This document shows, one piece after another, positions 60,501-64,000 of a DNA stretch of 64,000 bases (its first letter is position 1; the number at the start of each line of letters is the position of its first letter). This DNA comes from Hymenobacter sediminis (GTDB lineage: Bacteria; Bacteroidota; Bacteroidia; Cytophagales; Hymenobacteraceae). The position numbers were made by a program, and so were the translations under genes. The DNA lies in assembly GCF_003231285.1 (NCBI RefSeq), contig NZ_QKNS01000006.1:248001-312000 (forward strand), given 5' to 3'. Below the pieces are notes generated by a model. That model saw only the letters and a program-made list of their open reading frames with translations, was not told where the DNA came from and ran no database searches.

Positions 60501-61044
60501 TGCCCTACCCAAATGGAAGGCCAGCATTGGCAACGAGTTTCGCTACGGACCGGTACGCCTGAATGTGCTGATTGACGGGCAGTTCGGGGCCAAAGCCTAC
60601 TCCATGACCCACGCCGTGTTGGCCGAGCAGGGCAAAACCAAGAACACGCTGCCCGGCCGCTACAACGGCATCATCGGCAAGGGCGTGATCAGCAACGGCG
60701 ACGGCACCTTCCGCCCCAATGACGTGGTGGCCGAGAACATCCCGACCTACTACACCAGCCACTACGGCCGCGACAACGTGGAAGCCAACCTCTTTCGCAC
60801 CGACTTTATCAAGCTGCGCGAAGCACGCATCGACTACTCTCTGCCCGCCGGCCTGCTGCAGCGCCTGAAGCTGACCCAGGCTACTATCGGCCTCTACGGC
60901 CGCGACCTGTACACGCTGACCAAGTGGCCCGCCTTCGACCCCGAGTTCGGCACCCTCAACGACAACTCCGTGGATCTGGGCTTCGAGCTAGGCCAGTTCC
61001 CGAGCACCCGCACTATTGGCCTCAATCTGACGGTAGGAATCTAG
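57559..61044 (+). CDS. SusC/RagA-family TonB-dependent outer-membrane transporter with STN domain
   Basis: 1161 residues from ATG 57559 (a GTG at 57526 is upstream). Signal peptide (about 1-33), then an STN domain (VIVKQQPLADVLASLEQQTGYRFLLVDQ, about 45-115) typical of transducing receptors coupled to FecR. A carboxypeptidase-regulatory-like domain follows (about 138-205; VRGHVRDAKGESLPGVTIRVKD), then a plug with LDEVVVTALGIQREEKALPYAVTKLDGEQL and KGPAATALYGARGGNGAVIITTKSG, and a ~900-residue beta-barrel. It imports a bound nutrient through the outer membrane using TonB energy. The SusD partner follows after 34 nt. Confidence 0.96.
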   Translation: MRKTWYSWQNSSEWRVLFGLGLSALSVTAAAAAATEQIMAPSLATVPCAVIVKQQPLADVLASLEQQTGYRFLLVDQTSLLSRRVTVNAPHSNLGAVLQLLAAQAKVQFTQQDKRIVVKPGPGAQASTSSPDPTLVRGHVRDAKGESLPGVTIRVKDSTAGATTDADGSYQLAVEPGSVLIFSYIGYTTQQLTIGGQASSYDIVLQEDSKSLDEVVVTALGIQREEKALPYAVTKLDGEQLTEAKSNNWTDALSGKVAGVNLVRSGGGPAGTNRIILRGESSLAGDNDALIVVDGVVLGGSSRNTGNGSSAYLQSESPVDFGTSLNDINPEDIESVSVLKGPAATALYGARGGNGAVIITTKSGRMRKRGIGVTFNSNAAIESISRTPDYQYEFGQGDAGQNYYSFGNTADGASTRSTSSAWGAPFLGQSFFQYDPTTNAAGTERTPWVPYKNNRKDFFETGKTFTNTIAIDGGNERTSLRLSLTNLQNTWIIPNTGYKRNTVALSASHKITDQLQVSSKINYTNRYSDNLPSTGYNNQTIMYWNMFQLPNADLGWLRPYWVPGAEGITQRYPFSSLVDNPYLIAYEMLNKANRHSVTGNVQVNYRFSKDWNLMLRSAIDFAYEARSQQRPKDTEKYKEGMYRTQNIFSQEINHDFLLQYSHTFGKFDVTASGGGSRLNNRYDKNELRAERLLYPGVFNLSNSRDLPLTLPYRAEFGVNSFYGLATVAYNKFLYLDLTARKDWSSTLAGPNGIENISIYPSASLSTIVSELVKLPEAISFVKLRGSYAEVGSGSTTPYLTSYTYATATGFPSGLSNPNVIANADLKPRRTRSVELGADLRFLQNRMGVDVTVYRNNTYDQILQVPLDRSSGYDYAALNAGLVRNQGLEIQANAQVISNPTGFGWKVFGTYTANRNKVIELADSVFTYQLQRGPGGRGTVEARPGGNMGDIYGRGYQRAPDGQIIYDKGYPLLTNQAMYLGSALPKWKASIGNEFRYGPVRLNVLIDGQFGAKAYSMTHAVLAEQGKTKNTLPGRYNGIIGKGVISNGDGTFRPNDVVAENIPTYYTSHYGRDNVEANLFRTDFIKLREARIDYSLPAGLLQRLKLTQATIGLYGRDLYTLTKWPAFDPEFGTLNDNSVDLGFELGQFPSTRTIGLNLTVGI

Positions 61045-61078
61045 TAACCTGGCCCGCTCTATCCCGAAGCAACACCTC

Positions 61079-62548
61079 ATGAAAAAGATACAACTGTTTG
61101 CCTGGCTGCTGCTAGCTACTACTAGTGCGGCTACGCTTTCGGCCTGCACCGATGGGTTTGAGGAGATGAACGTCAACCCCAACCAGAACCCCAATGTGCT
61201 GCCCGAAACGCTGCTGGCCCCGGCCCTGACGGACCTGGTGAAGCGCAACATGGACCGCGCCCGGCGCATCACCAACGAGCTGATGCAGGTGCACGTGACG
61301 CGCAACGACGGCGATGCCGTTCACCGCTACGTTATCCGCCCCTCGGAAGCCGACTACATGTGGACCGGCTGGTACACCCAGCTCACCGACTTCCGCGACA
61401 TGTACCGCAGCGCCCAGGGCGTGAACAGCCCCACGTTCATGGCCATTGCCCGCATCTGCGAGGTCTGGACGGTGTCCTTAATCACGGATACCTTCGGTGA
61501 TGTCCCGTACACCCAGGCCACGGCCGGCCGGGAAGGCATTTTACAGCCGCCATTTGATAAGCAGGAAGACATTTACCGCGACCTGTTCACGAAGCTCGAG
61601 GAAGCCAACGAACTGCTGAAAGCCAACACCAACCTCACGCCCGACCAGTCCCAGCTCGACCCGCTCTACCAGGGCAATGCCCTGAAGTGGCGCAAGTTCG
61701 GCAACTCTTTGTACCTGCGGCTACTGATGCGCGTCTCGAACCGCACCGACGCCATTGCCCCGGGCGGCATGAGCCCCCAGGACAAGCTGCGCGACATGGT
61801 GAACACCAACGCCACGGCCTACCCCCTCATTGCCAGCAACGAGGAGTCGGCCATTATGCGCTGGACGGGCACAGCGCCCTACCAGTCGCCCTTCCAGACC
61901 TGGCGCACCGCCGACTTCAGCTCGTTCAGCTCGATGAGCGAGTTTTTCATCAACAACCTGACCGAGTGGAACGACCCACGCCTGCCGAAGTGGGCCACCG
62001 TGTCGAACGGCACCTACGAAGGCATTCCGAGTGGCTACGACCCTACCCAGATGCAGGCGGCCAAGTCAACCTACCCCGCCACGCTCATGACTGAGCCGCT
62101 GCTGGGCAACATTCTCAACTACCCGGAGGTGCAGCTGCTGCTAGCCGAAGCCGCCCTACGCGGCTGGATTTCGGGCAGCGCCCAGACCTATTACGAAACG
62201 GGCACGCGGGCCGGCATTACCCTCTGGGGCTACACTGTACCCACCAACTACTTCACCAACTCTGACCTGAAGTGGGAGCCGGGCAGCAACCCAGAGCGCC
62301 AGCTCGACCAAATTCATCTGCAGAAGTACTACGCCCTGTTCTTCACCGATTTCCAGCAGTGGTTTGAGTACCGCCGCACGGGCCACCCGGTACTACCCAT
62401 CGGCTCCGGCGTGCGCAACAACGGCCGCATGCCGGCCCGCATCAACTACCCCGTGTACGTGCAGAGCCTCAACCAGCAGAACTACCAGGCCGCCGTCGCC
62501 GACCAGGGCCCCGACGACATCAACACCAAAGTGTGGTGGCAGAACTAG
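61079..62548 (+). CDS. SusD/RagB-family substrate-binding lipoprotein
   Basis: 489 residues. Lipoprotein signal (LLLATTSAATLSAC, Cys23). The SusD-like helical scaffold: FEEMNVNPNQNPNVLPETLLAPALTDLV, WTVSLITDTFGDVPYTQA, LYQGNALKWRKFGNSLYLRLLMRVS, YPEVQLLLAEAALRGWISGSAQTYYETGTRAGI, and the C-terminal YYALFFTDFQQWFEYRRTGHPVL. This is the SusD-like_2 type. It covers the SusC barrel at the cell surface and captures the ligand. The substrate is not evident; no glycosidase or protease gene is present in the window. Confidence 0.95.
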   Translation: MKKIQLFAWLLLATTSAATLSACTDGFEEMNVNPNQNPNVLPETLLAPALTDLVKRNMDRARRITNELMQVHVTRNDGDAVHRYVIRPSEADYMWTGWYTQLTDFRDMYRSAQGVNSPTFMAIARICEVWTVSLITDTFGDVPYTQATAGREGILQPPFDKQEDIYRDLFTKLEEANELLKANTNLTPDQSQLDPLYQGNALKWRKFGNSLYLRLLMRVSNRTDAIAPGGMSPQDKLRDMVNTNATAYPLIASNEESAIMRWTGTAPYQSPFQTWRTADFSSFSSMSEFFINNLTEWNDPRLPKWATVSNGTYEGIPSGYDPTQMQAAKSTYPATLMTEPLLGNILNYPEVQLLLAEAALRGWISGSAQTYYETGTRAGITLWGYTVPTNYFTNSDLKWEPGSNPERQLDQIHLQKYYALFFTDFQQWFEYRRTGHPVLPIGSGVRNNGRMPARINYPVYVQSLNQQNYQAAVADQGPDDINTKVWWQN

Positions 62549-62675
62549 TCCTGCGGTAGGCCACTACTGCTAACCCAAGTCCCAAACTGCGGTGGCTCTC
62601 TTCTTCCTTTCTGCTCCTTAACCAGTGTAAGGCTTGAGGATGAGCAACACCACCAAAACAACCGCCTATCAACTC

Positions 62676-63950
62676 ATGACCATAAAAAAACTCCTCCCTC
62701 TGGCTCTGCTAAGTGCCTTTGGTTTCAGCGGCTGCCTGGAGGAAAACCCGAACTACGCCGAAGGAATGCTCAGTCCCATTGCTTCCATCGACGACGTGCG
62801 CCGGCTCTACCAGGGTGCCGATGTGGTGCTGGACCAGCAGAAGCTCGCCGGGGCCCATCAGCTGGTGGGTGTAGTTATTTCCGATGCGGCCGGGGGCAAC
62901 GTGCCCGGCGGCCAGCACGCGCTGGTAATCCAGAACAAGCGGCGCGGACTGGTGCGGGGCATGATTCTGCCGTTGCCCGCCGCCGGTGCTACCTCCTTCG
63001 CCGTCGGCGACTCCGTGGTGGTAGACATTACTGGGGCCACGCTTAGCAAAGGCAGCGGCGCCTTACGCATTGAGGGCCTGACGCCAGCCAACGTCACCAA
63101 AGTAAGCAGCGGCAAAACGCCGGTGGTGCGCGAAACCACCATTGCCAACCTCCTAGCTACCCCCGAGGCCTACGAAGGCACCCTGGTGCGCGTGACGGGC
63201 GGCAACATTACGCCCCTACCCGTATCGGGCGACACCTACGGCGGCGACAAAGTGCTGGCCGATGGCTCCGACAACCGGATTGGGCTGCACACCGAGGCCA
63301 CGGCCAGCTTTGCTACCCGCCGGATGCCCGCCAGCGCCACCTTTGTGGGTATTGCGGTGGGTAGCACTGCCACGCCCGCACTCCAGCTCTGGCTGCGCAA
63401 CCCCTCTGATGCCATTGACCCCAGCGGCCCTGTGTACGCAGGCTTCCCTGAGAGCTTCGAGGCCGTGCCCCAGGCTACCAAGGGCAGCTATAACATGAAT
63501 ACCGCCGCCGTACCCGACAACACCGTGAACTTCGGAACGGGCCCCTGGAAGCTCTACCAGTCCATCCTCGGCAACACCTCCGGCCGCGACCGGTACACCG
63601 GCGCCCAGGGCATTCGGATGCAGCAGGGGCTCTCGGAATCAGCCTTTGTGGAAATGAAGTTTGATGTACCCAACGGAGCCAGCAAAGTGACCCTGCTCTA
63701 CGGAGCCTATTATACCGATGCGTCCAGCTCCTGGAAGCTGGAGTATTCCCAGGACCAGGGCAAGACCTGGAAACAAACCGGCCAAACCATCACCGATGCC
63801 GGTAACTGGCAGCGTTCCATCACCTTCCTGCTCAACATTAGCGGCCCGGTGCGCTTCCGCATCAATAAGCTGGGCCTGGGCACGAGCAACCCGCCCACCG
63901 TCCTGAACGGCCGCCTCGGCCTCGACGACATCGCCATTTACGAAAACTAA
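62676..63950 (+). CDS. DUF5689-domain surface lipoprotein
   Basis: 424 residues from ATG 62676 (ATG 62634 is an alternative). Lipoprotein signal (LALLSAFGFSGC). The DUF5689 domain covers about 22-235: SPIASIDDVRRLYQGADVVL, LAGAHQLVGVVISDAAGGN, GGQHALVIQNKRRGLVRGM, FAVGDSVVVDITGATLSKGSGALRIEGL, ATPEAYEGTLVRVTGGNI. The rest has a jelly-roll-like C-terminal domain (EMKFDVPNGASKVTLLYGAYYTD, SWKLEYSQDQGKTWKQTGQTI, RFRINKLGLG). DUF5689 has an OB-fold-like strand order. In Bacteroidota such genes often sit beside SusC/D and extracellular nucleases or phosphatases; here the next gene lies outside the window. Confidence 0.88.
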   Translation: MTIKKLLPLALLSAFGFSGCLEENPNYAEGMLSPIASIDDVRRLYQGADVVLDQQKLAGAHQLVGVVISDAAGGNVPGGQHALVIQNKRRGLVRGMILPLPAAGATSFAVGDSVVVDITGATLSKGSGALRIEGLTPANVTKVSSGKTPVVRETTIANLLATPEAYEGTLVRVTGGNITPLPVSGDTYGGDKVLADGSDNRIGLHTEATASFATRRMPASATFVGIAVGSTATPALQLWLRNPSDAIDPSGPVYAGFPESFEAVPQATKGSYNMNTAAVPDNTVNFGTGPWKLYQSILGNTSGRDRYTGAQGIRMQQGLSESAFVEMKFDVPNGASKVTLLYGAYYTDASSSWKLEYSQDQGKTWKQTGQTITDAGNWQRSITFLLNISGPVRFRINKLGLGTSNPPTVLNGRLGLDDIAIYEN

Positions 63951-63966
63951 GCCTTGCCCTCCTGAT

Positions 63967-64000
63967 CGTCATGCTGAGCTTGTCGAAGCATCTCTACCGC
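63967..64000. repeat. Dispersed intergenic repeat, cut by the window edge
   Basis: GTCATGCTGAGCTTGTCGAA and the following AGCATCTCTACCGC match, from memory, an intergenic repeat abundant in Hymenobacter-like and other Bacteroidota genomes (it produces spurious peptides such as MLSLSKHLYR). It follows the DUF5689 gene by 16 nt. Confidence 0.6.

Noticed and set aside
1..64000. tRNA, rRNA, CRISPR array, complete insertion sequence or phage
   Set aside because: Looked for T-loop motifs, conserved rRNA segments, regular repeats and transposase motifs; none found beyond the broken integrase.

Overview
The window looks like a chromosomal segment of a GC-rich Bacteroidota of the Hymenobacter type (order Cytophagales). 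The evidence is the protein families present (SusC/SusD, FecR, TamL lipoprotein, DUF2911, DUF5689, TlpA with WCGPC, LIC11966-like), promoters carrying the Bacteroidota -7 element TAnnTTTG, the lack of clear Shine-Dalgarno sites, several TTG/GTG starts, and copies of intergenic repeats that I recall from Hymenobacter-like genomes. No tRNA, rRNA or CRISPR array was seen.

Layout. 1-1600: 5' part of an acyl-CoA synthetase-type gene with an upstream membrane acyltransferase. 1.8-7 kb: small hypothetical genes and a decayed island (integrase pseudogene at 3.2-3.9 kb, broken small membrane/lipoprotein genes at 4.3-5.1 kb). 7.2-9.3 kb: a TPR sensor histidine kinase homologue that lacks the phosphoacceptor His and the N-box Asn. 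9.9-19.3 kb: a Fur-family regulator, small membrane proteins, gpsA, a TolC/HlyD efflux pair, serine dehydratase beta chain, tryptophan 2,3-dioxygenase. 19.3-24.2 kb: MFS symporter, a cobalamin riboswitch with no B12 gene after it and a second folded RNA behind it, acyl-CoA thioesterase, FAD enzyme, CoA-binding protein. 24.4-27 kb: ECF sigma factor, membrane protein and beta-barrel operon. 27.2-33 kb: rRNA/tRNA methyltransferase divergent from tamL, then a fused 2-oxoacid dehydrogenase E1; an 84-bp perfect palindrome separates tamL and E1. 33-46.7 kb: mostly housekeeping genes (hemF, PAP2 phosphatase, riboflavin synthase, sugar transferase, pcm, thioesterase, two TlpA proteins, gatB). 46.9-54.9 kb: alaS, MerR regulator, dprA, class IV aminotransferase, tandem small paralogues, thyA and a frameshifted SRPBCC gene. 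55.7-64 kb: ECF sigma factor, FecR anti-sigma, SusC (with STN domain), SusD and a DUF5689 lipoprotein, which together form a trans-envelope regulated nutrient-uptake locus running toward the right edge.

Functional themes are envelope transport and signalling, central metabolism, and gene decay. At least five genes carry nonsense or frameshift lesions, two of them at simple-sequence tracts (a G6 run and a GT/CA dinucleotide repeat). Many convergent gene pairs are separated by long perfect inverted repeats that act, by appearance, as bidirectional terminators.
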